Of a stretch of DNA of 9,324 nucleotides, positions 1-7,522 are shown one piece after another. A program made the position numbers and the translations under genes. The stretch is from an uncultured Oxalobacteraceae bacterium (GTDB taxonomy: Bacteria; Pseudomonadota; Gammaproteobacteria; Burkholderiales; Burkholderiaceae), in NCBI GenBank assembly GCA_946478765.1, contig CAMLDH010000132.1, positions 1 through 9,324 on the forward strand, given 5' to 3'. Each line of letters starts with the position of its first letter. Positions within the stretch are counted from its first letter, which is position 1. The notes beneath the pieces were generated by a model. The model saw only the letters and a list, made by a program, of their open reading frames with translations, did not search any database and had not been told where the DNA came from.

Positions 1-1485
1 CAAAAAATCGATTGGCACGCCCGCGCGGCGGCACTGCAGGCGGATGGCCGCGCCGTGATCAACGGTCAGCGGGTCGGCGCCCGCGCCGGTGCGGTATTCG
101 ACTGCATTTCCCCGGTCGACGGCCGCAAGCTGGCCGAGGTGGCGCGCTGTACCGGCGAGGATATCGATCGCGCGGTGGCAGCGGCGCGCAGCGCATTCGA
201 GGATCGCCGCTGGGCCGGAATGGCGCCTGCGCTGCGCAAGCGCGCAATGATCAAGTTTGCCGACCTGATCGTTCTGCATGGCGATGAACTGGCTTTGCTG
301 GAAACGCTCGACATGGGCAAGCCGATCAGGTACAGCCGCAGCGTCGATGTGACGGCGGCCGCCAATTGCATCCGCTGGTACGGCGAGGCGGTGGACAAGG
401 TGTACGACGAAATCGCGCCGACCGCCGACACCAGCCTGGCGTTGATCACGCGCGAACCGGTCGGCGTGGTGGGCGCCATCGTGCCGTGGAATTACCCGAT
501 GATCATGGCGGCCTGGAAGATCGCACCGGCGCTCGCGGTCGGCAACAGCGTCGTGCTGAAACCATCGGAAAAATCGCCGCTGACCGCCTTGCGCCTGGCC
601 GACATCGCGCTGGAGGCCGGCATTCCGCCCGGCGTATTGAATGTGGCGCCGGGTTATGGCCACGAGGCCGGCAGCGCGCTGGCGCTGCACATGGACGTCG
701 ATTGCATCGCTTTCACCGGCTCGACCGCGGTCGGCAAGCAGATCATGCAATACGCCGGCCAGTCCAACCTGAAGCGCGCGTGGACCGAGCTGGGCGGCAA
801 GTCGCCCAACATCGTCTGCGCCGATTGTCCCGATCTGGATGCCGCGGTGCGCGCCGCGGTCGGTTCGATCTACTTCAACCAGGGCGAAAGCTGCAACGCG
901 CCATCGCGCCTGTTGGTCGAGGCCTCGATCAAGGACCGCTTCCTGGAGAAAGCGCTGGCCATGGTGCCCGACTTCCAGCCCGGCGATCCATTGGACGGGG
1001 CGACCGTGATGGGCGCGATCGTGGATCGCGTCCAGTTGAACACGGTGCTCGGCTTCATCGAATCGGGCAAGGCGGAAGGCGCGCAACTGCTGGCCGGCGG
1101 CGAGCAGGTACGGGCCGAGAGCGGCGGCTTTTATGTCACGCCGACGCTGTTCGACAAGGTCAACGGCACGATGAAGATCGCGCGCGAAGAGATATTCGGG
1201 CCGGTGCTGTCGGTGCTCGGCTTCACCGATCTCGATGACGCGATCCGTCAAGCGAATGCGACCTCGTTCGGCCTGCAGGCAGCGGTATGGACGTCGGACC
1301 TGCGCAAGGCGCACCAGACCGCGCGCGCATTGCGCGCCGGGACGGTGCATGTGAATCAATATGACGAAGACGACATCACGGTGCCGTTCGGCGGTTATAA
1401 GCAATCCGGCAACGGGCGCGATAAATCCTTGCACGCGTTCGACAAGTACACGGAATTGAAAACCACCTGGATCAAGATCGTCTGA
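1..1485 (+). CDS. puuC: PuuC-type NAD(P)+-dependent aldehyde dehydrogenase, 5' end cut by window
   Basis: Cytoplasmic aldehyde dehydrogenase oxidising an aldehyde to the acid with NAD(P)+. The closest family I recognise is PuuC (gamma-glutamyl-gamma-aminobutyraldehyde dehydrogenase of putrescine breakdown); close relatives also use other amino-aldehydes. The frame is open from base 1. A GTG at 55 could be read as the start, but the 18 codons before it align with the PuuC N-terminus (Trp at codon 5 matching Trp9 of E. coli PuuC), so only about four codons are missing. Visible in order by window codon: PWNYP 162-166 (oxyanion Asn164), KPSEKSP from Lys187 (cofactor binding), FTGST 238-242, general base Glu263 in ELGGKSPN, catalytic Cys298 in NQGESC, EEIFGPV, and PFGGYKQSGNGRDKSLHA near the end. 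The 494 codons present fit the usual 495 or so. No polyamine gene is visible beside it, so the substrate is inferred only. Confidence 0.9.
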   Translation, partial: QKIDWHARAAALQADGRAVINGQRVGARAGAVFDCISPVDGRKLAEVARCTGEDIDRAVAAARSAFEDRRWAGMAPALRKRAMIKFADLIVLHGDELALLETLDMGKPIRYSRSVDVTAAANCIRWYGEAVDKVYDEIAPTADTSLALITREPVGVVGAIVPWNYPMIMAAWKIAPALAVGNSVVLKPSEKSPLTALRLADIALEAGIPPGVLNVAPGYGHEAGSALALHMDVDCIAFTGSTAVGKQIMQYAGQSNLKRAWTELGGKSPNIVCADCPDLDAAVRAAVGSIYFNQGESCNAPSRLLVEASIKDRFLEKALAMVPDFQPGDPLDGATVMGAIVDRVQLNTVLGFIESGKAEGAQLLAGGEQVRAESGGFYVTPTLFDKVNGTMKIAREEIFGPVLSVLGFTDLDDAIRQANATSFGLQAAVWTSDLRKAHQTARALRAGTVHVNQYDEDDITVPFGGYKQSGNGRDKSLHAFDKYTELKTTWIKIV

Positions 1486-1503
1486 TTCGCCTGCCATGAC
1501 GCT

Positions 1504-1532
1504 TTGGCAACAAGCACTGGCGCCGCTATTAT
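1504..1532 (+). promoter_or_regulatory. Probable sigma70 promoter of argS unit
   Basis: TTGGCA at 1504-1509 and TATTAT at 1527-1532 are separated by exactly 17 bp, each five of six matches to the sigma70 consensus. The site lies in the gap between the aldehyde dehydrogenase stop and the argS ATG (1615). A second perfect TATAAT at 1557-1562 has no convincing -35 box and may be an extra start point or chance. The position argues against the upstream in-frame TTG at 1504 being the argS start, because that codon is part of the -35 box. Confidence 0.6.
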
Positions 1533-1614
1533 CGCGATACGGCGCAAGCGAGCCGGTATAATCATCCATTCGGTAAACTTTGTGCGCGCCGCCGGCCGCC
1601 CAACTCACACACTC

Positions 1615-3351
1615 ATGCTTGCTTCACAAAAACAACAGATTATCGATCTGTTCCAGGATGCCCTGGCGCCGATTCTCGCCGGAACCGGCTTGCAGCCGAC
1701 CGTTATCCTGGAACGCCCGCGCGACCCGTCGCACGGCGATATCGCCTGCAATATCGCGATGCAACTGGCCAAGCCGCTGAAAAAGAACCCGCGCGAACTG
1801 GCGCAGGCGCTGGTCGCTGCCGTGCTGGCCCATCCCGCCAAAGGCGATCTGGTCGAAGCGATCGACATCGCCGGCCCCGGCTTCATCAATGTGCGCATCT
1901 CGGCAGCCGCCAAGCAGGCGGTGGTCAAAACGATATTGAAGGAAGGCGCGCAATACGGCAAGAGCACGGCCAATGCCGCTAAAAAAGTCTTGATCGAATT
2001 CGTATCCGCCAATCCGACCGGCCCCCTGCATGTCGGCCATGGCCGTCAGGGCGCGCTGGGCGATGCGCTGTCGTCCCTGTACCAGTCGCAAGGTTTCGAT
2101 GTCACGCGCGAGTTCTATTACAACGACGCCGGCGTGCAGATCGCGACGCTGGCGACATCGGTGCAGGCGCGCGCCAGGGGCTTCAAGCCGGGCGACGCGG
2201 CGTGGCCCGAGTCGGCTTACAACGGCGACTATATCGCCGATATCGCGGCCGATTTCCTCGCGAAGAAAACAGTCGCCGCCAGCGATGGCGAACCGGCCAC
2301 CGCCAGCGGCGAGGTGGACGATATCGAATCGATCCGCAAATTCGCGGTGACCTATTTACGGCGTGAACAAGACCTCGATTTGCAGGTGTTCGGCGTCAAG
2401 TTCGACAACTATTATCTGGAATCGTCGTTGTACAGCGACGGCAAGGTCGAAGCCACCGTCGCCGCGCTGATCAAGGCCGGCAAGACCTACGAGCAGGACG
2501 GCGCGCTGTGGCTGCGCACCACCGAATACGGCGACGACAAAGACCGCGTGATGAAAAAATCCGACGGCACCTACACTTACTTCGTGCCCGACGTCGCGTA
2601 TCACATCGGCAAATGGCAGCGCGGCTTCGGCAAGGTCATCAATGTCCAGGGCAGCGATCACCACGGCACGGTGGCGCGCGTGCGCGCCGGCCTGCAGGCG
2701 GTCGATATCGGCATTCCGCAAGGCTATCCGGATTATGTGCTGCACAAGATGGTCACCGTGATGAAAAACGGCGAAGAAGTCAAAATCTCCAAGCGCGCCG
2801 GATCGTACGTGACCGTGCGCGACCTGATCGAATGGTCGGCTGGCGAGGCGACCGGCGAAGACGGCGCGCGCGACCTGACGCGTGGCCGCGACGCGGTGCG
2901 CTTCTTCCTGATTTCGCGCAAGGCCGATACCGAATTCGTGTTCGATGTCGATCTGGCATTGGCGCGCTCGGATGAAAACCCGGTGTATTACGTGCAGTAC
3001 GCGCATGCGCGCATCTGTTCGGTGCTGGCGCAATGGGGCGGCGACGAGGCGACGCTGGAGTCCGTGGCCGATCTGTCGCCGTTGACTGCGCCGCGCGAAG
3101 CGAGCTTGCTGGCAAAATTGGCGGAATATCCGGAAATGCTGCAAAAAGCGCTTGAAGAACTGGGCCCGCATCAGGTAGCGTTCTATCTGCGCGATCTGGC
3201 CGGCGAATTGCACAGCTACTACAATGCGGAACGGGTGCTGGTCGACGACGTGTCCACCAAAATGGCGCGGCTGGCGTTGATGAGTGCAACACGGCAGGTG
3301 TTGCGTAACGGGTTGGCGCTGATCGGCGTATCGGCACCGGCGCGCATGTAA
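1615..3351 (+). CDS. argS: Arginyl-tRNA synthetase
   Basis: Class I aminoacyl-tRNA synthetase that charges tRNA-Arg with arginine using ATP in the cytoplasm. The 578-residue length is normal. Domains in order: N-terminal ArgS-specific tRNA-binding domain (about 1-110, containing [10 protein letters not shown]); Rossmann catalytic core with the HIGH-type signature HVGH at 139-142 inside [17 protein letters not shown]-type loop as KISKR at 390-394 followed by [12 protein letters not shown]; and the DALR-type helical anticodon domain from about 455 ([13 protein letters not shown]) to the typical ending [11 protein letters not shown]. The ATG at 1615 is chosen because the protein then begins as family members do; the frame extends upstream to a TTG at 1504, but that extension runs through the promoter. 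No clear Shine-Dalgarno is visible. A 73-bp gap without a terminator separates it from the SPOR gene, suggesting cotranscription. Confidence 0.97.
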   Translation: MLASQKQQIIDLFQDALAPILAGTGLQPTVILERPRDPSHGDIACNIAMQLAKPLKKNPRELAQALVAAVLAHPAKGDLVEAIDIAGPGFINVRISAAAKQAVVKTILKEGAQYGKSTANAAKKVLIEFVSANPTGPLHVGHGRQGALGDALSSLYQSQGFDVTREFYYNDAGVQIATLATSVQARARGFKPGDAAWPESAYNGDYIADIAADFLAKKTVAASDGEPATASGEVDDIESIRKFAVTYLRREQDLDLQVFGVKFDNYYLESSLYSDGKVEATVAALIKAGKTYEQDGALWLRTTEYGDDKDRVMKKSDGTYTYFVPDVAYHIGKWQRGFGKVINVQGSDHHGTVARVRAGLQAVDIGIPQGYPDYVLHKMVTVMKNGEEVKISKRAGSYVTVRDLIEWSAGEATGEDGARDLTRGRDAVRFFLISRKADTEFVFDVDLALARSDENPVYYVQYAHARICSVLAQWGGDEATLESVADLSPLTAPREASLLAKLAEYPEMLQKALEELGPHQVAFYLRDLAGELHSYYNAERVLVDDVSTKMARLALMSATRQVLRNGLALIGVSAPARM

Positions 3352-3424
3352 CCCCCTTTGCGCGGCTGGATGGAGCGCCGCTGAGCGGACGCGCCGGCGC
3401 CCACTTTCCACAACCTTGAAAACT

Positions 3425-4045
3425 ATGATCAAGTACAGTACGAAGCAAACGGGCGGCACTTTATTAGGCATCATCATCGGGCTGGTGGCCGGCCTCGGGA
3501 TTGCAGTTGTGGTCGCCGTCGCGATTACCAAAACGTCGCTGCCTTTCATGAATAAGTCGGGCAGAACCGACAAAGTGCCGGAACTGACGGCCGGCCAGAT
3601 CGCCGATCCCAACAAGCCGATGTATGGCAACAAGGCGGCGGCGAAAGAAGCGGCCAAGGATTTCGTGAAGGAAGCCGAGCCGAATCCGGCCGTCGAGCCA
3701 GCCAAACTGGCCGCCGACAAACCGAAGCCGGCCGACCGGGCGTCCGAAGCCAAGCCGGCCGAGACCAACAAGGTGGCGATGGTCAAGCCTGACGCCGCAG
3801 AAGGCGACAAGTGGATCTATTATCTGCAGGCAGGCGCATTCCGCGAACAGGCGGATGCGGAATCCATCAAGGCCAAACTGGCGCTGCAAGGTTACGAAGC
3901 GAATATTTCCGAAAGACTCTCCGACAATGGTCCGCTTTACCGCGTACGGATCGGTCCGTTCAACCAGCTCGATGCACTGAACCGCGTGCGCGGTAAATTG
4001 TCTGACGGCGGCGCGGATGTCGCGGTAGTGCGCATGGCAAAATAA
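3425..4045 (+). CDS. SPOR-domain membrane protein (FtsN-like)
   Basis: Predicted bitopic inner-membrane protein of 206 residues. A short cytoplasmic N-terminus is followed by one hydrophobic segment (about residues 9-34, rich in Gly, Ile, Val and Ala). Next comes a periplasmic linker rich in Lys, Ala, Pro and Glu (about 70-128), then a C-terminal SPOR domain from about residue 129 to the end (KWIYYLQAGAF...YRVRIGPF...DVAVVRMAK). SPOR domains bind denuded septal peptidoglycan, so a role in cell division or envelope remodelling is likely. The layout resembles FtsN, but this small protein need not be FtsN itself. I chose ATG 3425; an in-frame TTG three codons earlier (3416) is possible, and neither has a strong ribosome site. 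It lies between argS and dsbA, 15 bp before the dsbA ATG. Confidence 0.88.
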   Translation: MIKYSTKQTGGTLLGIIIGLVAGLGIAVVVAVAITKTSLPFMNKSGRTDKVPELTAGQIADPNKPMYGNKAAAKEAAKDFVKEAEPNPAVEPAKLAADKPKPADRASEAKPAETNKVAMVKPDAAEGDKWIYYLQAGAFREQADAESIKAKLALQGYEANISERLSDNGPLYRVRIGPFNQLDALNRVRGKLSDGGADVAVVRMAK

Positions 4046-4060
4046 CCTGAAAGGAACTGT

Positions 4061-4801
4061 ATGCGTTTTATTCAACATCTGTTGGCAGCAATCGGCCTGA
4101 GCCTGGTCGCGGCAGCGGCCGGCGCCTCTCCCGCCAATCCGCAAAACGGCCTGGACTACCGTACGCTCGACAAGCCGCAGCAAACGGATTCGGGCAAGAA
4201 AATCGAAGTCACTGAATTCTTCTGGTACTCGTGTCCGCATTGCAACGCGTTCGAGTCGTCGCTGGCGGACTGGGTGAAGAAGCAGGGCGACACGATCGTG
4301 TTCAAGCGCGTGCCGGTCGCATTCCGCGAATCGTTTGTACCGCAACAGAAATTGTTCTACGCGCTGGAAGCAATGGGCAAAGTGGAAGAATTGCATCGCA
4401 AGGTATTCAATGCGATCCATAATGAACGCCAGTCGCTCGATAATGAAGGCGCCATCGCCGATTTCATTGCCAAACAAGGCGTGGACAGAAAGAAATTCCT
4501 CGATGTGTACAACTCGTTCGGGGTGCAGACCAAGGTCCGCCGCGTCGCGCAACTGCAAGAAGCGTACAAGGTCGACGGCGTGCCCTTGATCGCGATTGAC
4601 GGCCGCTTCGAGACATCGCCGTCGATCGTCGGCGCCAGCATCGGCAATCAGCCGGAGCCGGCATTGTTTGCCGCGACGCTGCAGGTAATGGACACGCTGA
4701 TAGCCAAGGTTGGCAAGGAACACAAGGCGCAAAGTGCGGATGCCAAAACGGCGCCGGCGCCAATGACACACGCAGGCGCTGAAACAGCAAAGAAAAAATA
4801 A
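4061..4801 (+). CDS. dsbA: Periplasmic thiol:disulfide oxidoreductase DsbA
   Basis: Thioredoxin-fold protein that introduces disulfides into exported proteins and is normally reoxidised by DsbB. The first 23 or so residues form a Sec signal peptide (MRFIQ, then a hydrophobic Leu/Ala core ending AAAAGAS). The active site is CPHC at residues 58-61 in EFFWYSCPHCNAFE, and the cis-proline loop is VP at 174-175 in VDGVPLIAIDG, both standard for DsbA. The 246-residue precursor is longer than E. coli DsbA because of a C-terminal low-complexity tail rich in Ala and Lys (about 215-246). A good Shine-Dalgarno AAGGA sits at 4051-4055, five bases before the ATG. It is the last gene before a strong terminator, probably in one unit with argS and the SPOR gene. 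DsbL-like variants are an alternative name. Confidence 0.94.
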   Translation: MRFIQHLLAAIGLSLVAAAAGASPANPQNGLDYRTLDKPQQTDSGKKIEVTEFFWYSCPHCNAFESSLADWVKKQGDTIVFKRVPVAFRESFVPQQKLFYALEAMGKVEELHRKVFNAIHNERQSLDNEGAIADFIAKQGVDRKKFLDVYNSFGVQTKVRRVAQLQEAYKVDGVPLIAIDGRFETSPSIVGASIGNQPEPALFAATLQVMDTLIAKVGKEHKAQSADAKTAPAPMTHAGAETAKKK

Positions 4802-4802
4802 G

Positions 4803-4845
4803 GGACTGGACAGCCATGCGCTGTTTGGCCAAACCGTCCAAGTCC
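4803..4845 (+). other. Hairpin overlapping the terminator arm (possible antiterminator)
   Basis: GGACTGGAC at 4803-4811 can pair with GTCCAAGTCC at 4836-4845, a 9-bp stem with one bulged A (4841). It encloses a small AGC/GCT hairpin (4812-4822) and the perfect 12-bp palindrome GTTTGGCCAAAC (4823-4834). Its right arm shares bases 4840-4845 with the left arm of the terminator that follows, so the two folds are mutually exclusive. It may be a switch that lets transcription reach the SDR gene, or just a 3'-end stabilising structure; the sequence alone cannot decide. Confidence 0.4.
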
Positions 4846-4872
4846 GCCGCTCGCAAGAGGGCGGACTTTTTT
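4840..4872 (+). terminator. Rho-independent terminator after dsbA
   Basis: The stem AAGTCCGCC (4840-4848) pairs perfectly with GGCGGACTT (4860-4868). Inside it, after a bulged G4849, CTC pairs with GAG (4850-4852 with 4857-4859) and closes on a GCAA tetraloop (4853-4856, GNRA type). A run of six T (4867-4872) follows. It lies 38 bp after the dsbA stop and probably ends the argS-SPOR-dsbA transcript. Confidence 0.9.
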
Positions 4873-4945
4873 GTTGGTGTTGCAGAGTCGCTCAAAGCAG
4901 CATGACAGGCGGCGTGATGGGTTCAGACTTCGAATGAGACAAACC

Positions 4946-5749
4946 ATGCAGCGTGTATTCATCACGGGCGCATCGAGCGGCATCGGCGCCGCCCTGGCAA
5001 AACGCTATGCCGAGCAGGGCGCGACGTTGGGACTGGTCGCGCGCCGGCGGCACGGCCTGGAACAACTGGCGGCCGCTTTGCCGAACCCCGGGCGCCATCG
5101 CATCTATGCACTCGATGTCACCGATCACGCGGCATTGGCGGCAGCGGCGGCCGACTTTATCGGCGCGCTCGGCGGCGCCGATGTGGTGATTGCCAGCGCC
5201 GGCATTTCGCAAGGCACCCTGACCGAATATGCGGAAGACCTGGCGGTGTTCGAGCGCATCGTCGCCACCAACCTGCTGGCAACAGTGGCCACCTTCGCGC
5301 CCTTCATCGCGACACTGAAAGCGCAGGCGCAAGCGGGCAGCCGCGCTTGCCGCCTGGTCGGCATCGGCAGCGTGGCCGGTATCCGCGGATTGCCGGGCGG
5401 CGAAGCGTACAGCGCATCGAAGGCGGCGGTGATCAGCTATTGCGAATCGCTGCGGGTCGAATTGAAAAGCAGCGGCGTGAAGGTCGTGACGATTGTGCCG
5501 GGTTATATCGATACGCCGATGACGCAGGTGAACAGCTACCGCATGCCGTTCCTGATGGCAGCCGAAAAGTTCGCCGCCGGCAGCGTTGCGCGCATCGACG
5601 CCGGCCGCAGCTACTGCGTGATTCCGTGGCAGATGGGCGTGGTCGCGAAACTGCTGCGGCTGTTGCCGAACTGGGCCTATGATTTGGCGTTCTTCAAGGC
5701 GCCGCGCAAGGCGCGCGCAGTCGCCGGCATCAAGAATCAGCAGCCATGA
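4946..5749 (+). CDS. Short-chain dehydrogenase/reductase (SDR family)
   Basis: Cytoplasmic NAD(P)(H)-dependent oxidoreductase of the classical SDR family, 267 residues from ATG 4946. The Rossmann motif TGASSGIG is at residues 7-14, ASAG stands in for the NNAG structural motif, and the catalytic set is Ser142 (GIGSVAG), Tyr155 and Lys159 (YSASK). PGYIDTPMT follows as in classical SDRs. An Arg-rich segment (VARRRHG) just after the nucleotide-binding motif would suit NADP(H), but this is a guess. The substrate is unknown. An in-frame ATG at 4934 (MRQTMQRV) and a TTG at 4871 are other possible starts; 4946 gives the normal short SDR beginning. The 3' end overlaps the next gene by four bases (ATGA at 5746-5749), so the two are translationally coupled. 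No clear promoter is seen after the upstream terminator. Confidence 0.9.
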   Translation: MQRVFITGASSGIGAALAKRYAEQGATLGLVARRRHGLEQLAAALPNPGRHRIYALDVTDHAALAAAAADFIGALGGADVVIASAGISQGTLTEYAEDLAVFERIVATNLLATVATFAPFIATLKAQAQAGSRACRLVGIGSVAGIRGLPGGEAYSASKAAVISYCESLRVELKSSGVKVVTIVPGYIDTPMTQVNSYRMPFLMAAEKFAAGSVARIDAGRSYCVIPWQMGVVAKLLRLLPNWAYDLAFFKAPRKARAVAGIKNQQP

Positions 5750-6546
5750 TTCTTGACGCCATCGGCCGCCGGCACCATCCGGTTACGCCGGCAGATGCGC
5801 CGCGCATCGTATCGCTGGTGCCATCGATTACCGAATTGCTGTTCGACCTGGGGTTGGCGCGCTGGCTGGTGGGGCGTACCGGGTTTTGCATACACCCGGC
5901 CGATGCGGTACGTGCGATTGCGAAAGTGGGCGGCACCAAGGACGTCAATATTGAAAAGATCCGTCAACTGGCGCCGACTCATTTGATCGTCAATATCGAC
6001 GAGAATGAAAAGCCGACGGTCGATGCACTGGCCGCATTCATTCCGAATATCATCGTCACCCATCCGCTGGCGCCGCGCGACAATCTCGCGCTGTATGCAT
6101 TGTTGGGCGGAATTTTCACGGCAGAAGAAAAAGCGCAAGCGCTATGCGCGGCGTTTGAACACGCGTATGCAGAATTGACGGCGCTCCCGCCGCGCGCGCC
6201 GAAGACGGTGTTGTACTGCATCTGGAAAGACCCGTGGATGACAGTGTCGCACGACACCTATATTGCGCGCATGCTGGCCGCAATCGGCTGGCGGCAATGC
6301 GTGATCCCGGCCGCAGCCGTGCGCTACCCGCAATTTACCTGGACCGACGCGCTGTTGCGCGACATCGATACGGTGTTGTTATCGAGCGAGCCGTATCGCT
6401 TTACCGGCGCGCATGTCGAGGCGCTGGAACAGCAGTTAGGCAAGCCGGTGCAATTGGTCGATGGCGAAATGATGTCGTGGTATGGCAGCCGTGCGATTCA
6501 CGGATTGCGCTATGCGCGCCAACTCGCGATTACTTCTGGCGATTGA
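5746..6546 (+). CDS. BtuF/TroA-like cobalamin- or metal-chelate-binding protein without signal peptide
   Basis: Belongs to the helical-backbone periplasmic-binding-protein family (BtuF/FepB type, Peripla_BP_2), often annotated as cobalamin-binding protein. Supporting features are PRIVSLVPSITELLFDLGL near residue 20, VGGTKDVNIEKIRQLAPTHLIV, the second-lobe segment with Trp160 and Trp164 (IWKDPW), MLAAIGW, and VLLSSEPYRF. The length of 266 residues is normal for the mature protein. Family members usually bind cobalamin, haem or siderophore for an ABC importer, but here the N-terminus (MILDAIGRRHHPV) is polar and has no hydrophobic export segment, so a cytoplasmic location is predicted. Its start overlaps the SDR stop (ATGA), leaving no room for an upstream signal peptide in the same frame without running through the SDR gene. 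No transporter gene is visible nearby. Its last 17 bases overlap the minus-strand regulator gene. Confidence 0.82.
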   Translation: MILDAIGRRHHPVTPADAPRIVSLVPSITELLFDLGLARWLVGRTGFCIHPADAVRAIAKVGGTKDVNIEKIRQLAPTHLIVNIDENEKPTVDALAAFIPNIIVTHPLAPRDNLALYALLGGIFTAEEKAQALCAAFEHAYAELTALPPRAPKTVLYCIWKDPWMTVSHDTYIARMLAAIGWRQCVIPAAAVRYPQFTWTDALLRDIDTVLLSSEPYRFTGAHVEALEQQLGKPVQLVDGEMMSWYGSRAIHGLRYARQLAITSGD

Positions 6547-6946
6547 GCCGCACCAGCATGCGGATGAATTCGCGCGCGATCGTGCGGTAATGCTCATCCA
6601 GATGTTGCAAGTCCGCGATCAGCTTGACATCGTCGGAGTCGAAGCGGGCCGACGACTCGACGACGCTGCCGTCCGTGCCGCGTTCCGCTCGCCGCTCTTC
6701 GCCGCCGAAGCGCAGCCACTCGGCAGGCACGCCCAGCCATTGGGCCAGGGTACGCAATTTTTCCTGCGTTGGAATAGCCTCGCCCACCAGCCACTTACGT
6801 GCGGCATGGACTGTAATGGGACGACCCGAAAAGCGAATATTGAATTCGCGTGCCAATTGGGTTGGACTGTCCGGGGAGTAATCTGCGTTTCTTAGAGCGT
6901 GCTGCAAGCGCTCGCTGAAATCTTCTCGTTCGATAGATGCTTTCAT
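6530..6946 (-). CDS. XRE-family (Cro/CI-like) transcriptional regulator
   Basis: Small predicted DNA-binding protein of 138 residues. The N-terminal half (about 8-80) has an extended helix-turn-helix of Cro/CI type: FSERLQHAL, then SPTQLAREF, then ITVHAARKWLVGEAIPTQEKLRTLAQWLGV. Insertion of a short RFSGRP loop between helices is notable. A Glu/Arg-rich linker (about 85-100) leads to a C-terminal helix pair (DVKLIADLQHLDEHYRTIAREFIRMLVRL) that probably dimerises. No peptidase or ligand domain is present. The start ATG at 6946-6944 has no good Shine-Dalgarno; no other start in frame looks better. The gene converges on the BtuF-like gene with a 17-bp 3' overlap. Repeats upstream (6973-7045) are candidate operator sites, suggesting autoregulation. 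Target genes are unknown. Confidence 0.85.
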   Translation of the reverse strand: MKASIEREDFSERLQHALRNADYSPDSPTQLAREFNIRFSGRPITVHAARKWLVGEAIPTQEKLRTLAQWLGVPAEWLRFGGEERRAERGTDGSVVESSARFDSDDVKLIADLQHLDEHYRTIAREFIRMLVRLNRQK

Positions 6947-6972
6947 TATCGCGAACTATTCCATGTCGGCAC

Positions 6973-7016
6973 GTGACAGTCAGTCTCTTCGTGACTGGAA
7001 CTTTTTGTGACCGGAA
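6973..7016 (-). promoter_or_regulatory. Cluster of GTGAC repeats, candidate operator upstream of XRE gene
   Basis: GTGAC occurs three times on the plus strand at 6973, 6991 and 7007. The last two are part of a GTGACYGGAA repeat (6991-7000 and 7007-7016) spaced 16 bp apart. CAGTCA (6977-6982) and TGACTG (6992-6997) also form an inverted repeat with a 9-bp gap. Such a cluster 27-70 bp before the start codon of an XRE regulator is typical of an operator, but no -10/-35 pair is clear to me. Confidence 0.45.
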
Positions 7017-7038
7017 ATCGTACTCAAAATCGTACTCA
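7015..7038. repeat. Tandem 12-bp direct repeat
   Basis: Two perfect, adjacent copies of AAATCGTACTCA (7015-7026 and 7027-7038) are followed by a degenerate third unit AATCACTC (7038-7045) that lacks two bases. It sits directly next to the GTGAC repeat cluster in the XRE upstream region. Iteron-like spacing of about one helical turn suggests a protein-binding array; a replication slippage product is the simple alternative. Confidence 0.7.
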
Positions 7039-7224
7039 ATCACTCGCCTTTGCGGAGCCGGTGTCGCGCATCTTTTTTTAATATAGAGGCTGCGTGGTCG
7101 AAAGCAATGGCATATTTTTTTAGCGAGTTTTAAAGCGGATGATGCCCTCGGCTATCATGCCGCGCAGCAAGATGCCGCCGATCCCTATTTCTGCAAATGG
7201 ACCAATGCTTCTTCAGTGCAAACG

Positions 7225-7512
7225 TCAGTTGATGCGCATCCAGCGTGCGGCGAAACATGCGCGGCATGCGTCGACCACTTCCGCCAGACGCGCGGCGTGA
7301 TGATCGCACAATTGCTTGATGCGTGTACGAAAATCGCTGTACTTCACCAATGACTGCAGATACAGCTCGACCGGATTGGCTTCCGGCTCGATCGCAAACA
7401 CCGGCACAGTGGTCGAGATGCACGGCAACACCATGTCGCCCGACACCGGCACACGCAAATTCGCGCAATACAGCGAAGCATGTTCCGGCACATGGCCGAA
7501 GCCGGTCATCAC
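7225..7512 (-). pseudogene. Unrecognised coding-like frame, small gene or gene remnant
   Basis: I do not recognise this protein. The frame runs from GTG 7512 (or ATG 7509) to TGA 7225, 95 residues. It reads like real coding sequence: about 70% G or C at third codon positions, as in neighbouring genes, and balanced composition with stretches such as VPVFAIEPEANPVELYLQ and SDFRTRIKQLCDHHAARLAEVV (the latter probably helical). It has five cysteines and no signal peptide or clear membrane segment. No ribosome site is evident and two TGA codons lie immediately upstream in frame. It may be a small unknown gene, or part of a decayed gene together with the frame at 7523-7648. I call it a remnant with low confidence. 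Confidence 0.35.
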
Positions 7513-7522
7513 TCATCACGCG

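Noticed and set aside
1504..1614. N-terminal extension of argS from TTG 1504
   Set aside because: The extension runs through the -35, -10 and TATAAT elements and does not resemble ArgS; ATG 1615 gives the family N-terminus.
3391..3400. GCGCCGGCGC palindrome between argS and the SPOR gene as a terminator
   Set aside because: It is a 10-bp GC palindrome with no loop room and no following T-run; in this GC-rich DNA it is probably chance.
2356..3810. Long minus-strand open frame (484 codons) antisense to argS and the SPOR gene
   Set aside because: It is a shadow of high-GC codon bias; the plus strand encodes complete ArgS and SPOR proteins with all their motifs, and the antisense peptide is Arg/His/Ala-rich without a recognisable domain.
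3464..4771. Long minus-strand open frame (435 codons) antisense to the SPOR and dsbA genes
   Set aside because: Same reason: composition is Arg/Leu-rich and unlike a real protein, while the plus strand carries a well-supported DsbA.
6482..6895. Plus-strand frame opposite the XRE gene
   Set aside because: It is antisense to a clear helix-turn-helix protein and has no recognisable features.
7061..7080. T-run at 7073-7079 as a rho-independent terminator
   Set aside because: Only a weak 4-bp TGCG/CGCA stem precedes it and no convincing plus-strand gene ends here.
7130..7519. 129-codon minus-strand frame overlapping the 7225-7512 frame
   Set aside because: Its peptide is Arg/His-rich and its codon use is poorer than that of the overlapping 95-codon frame, so it looks like the shadow of the two.
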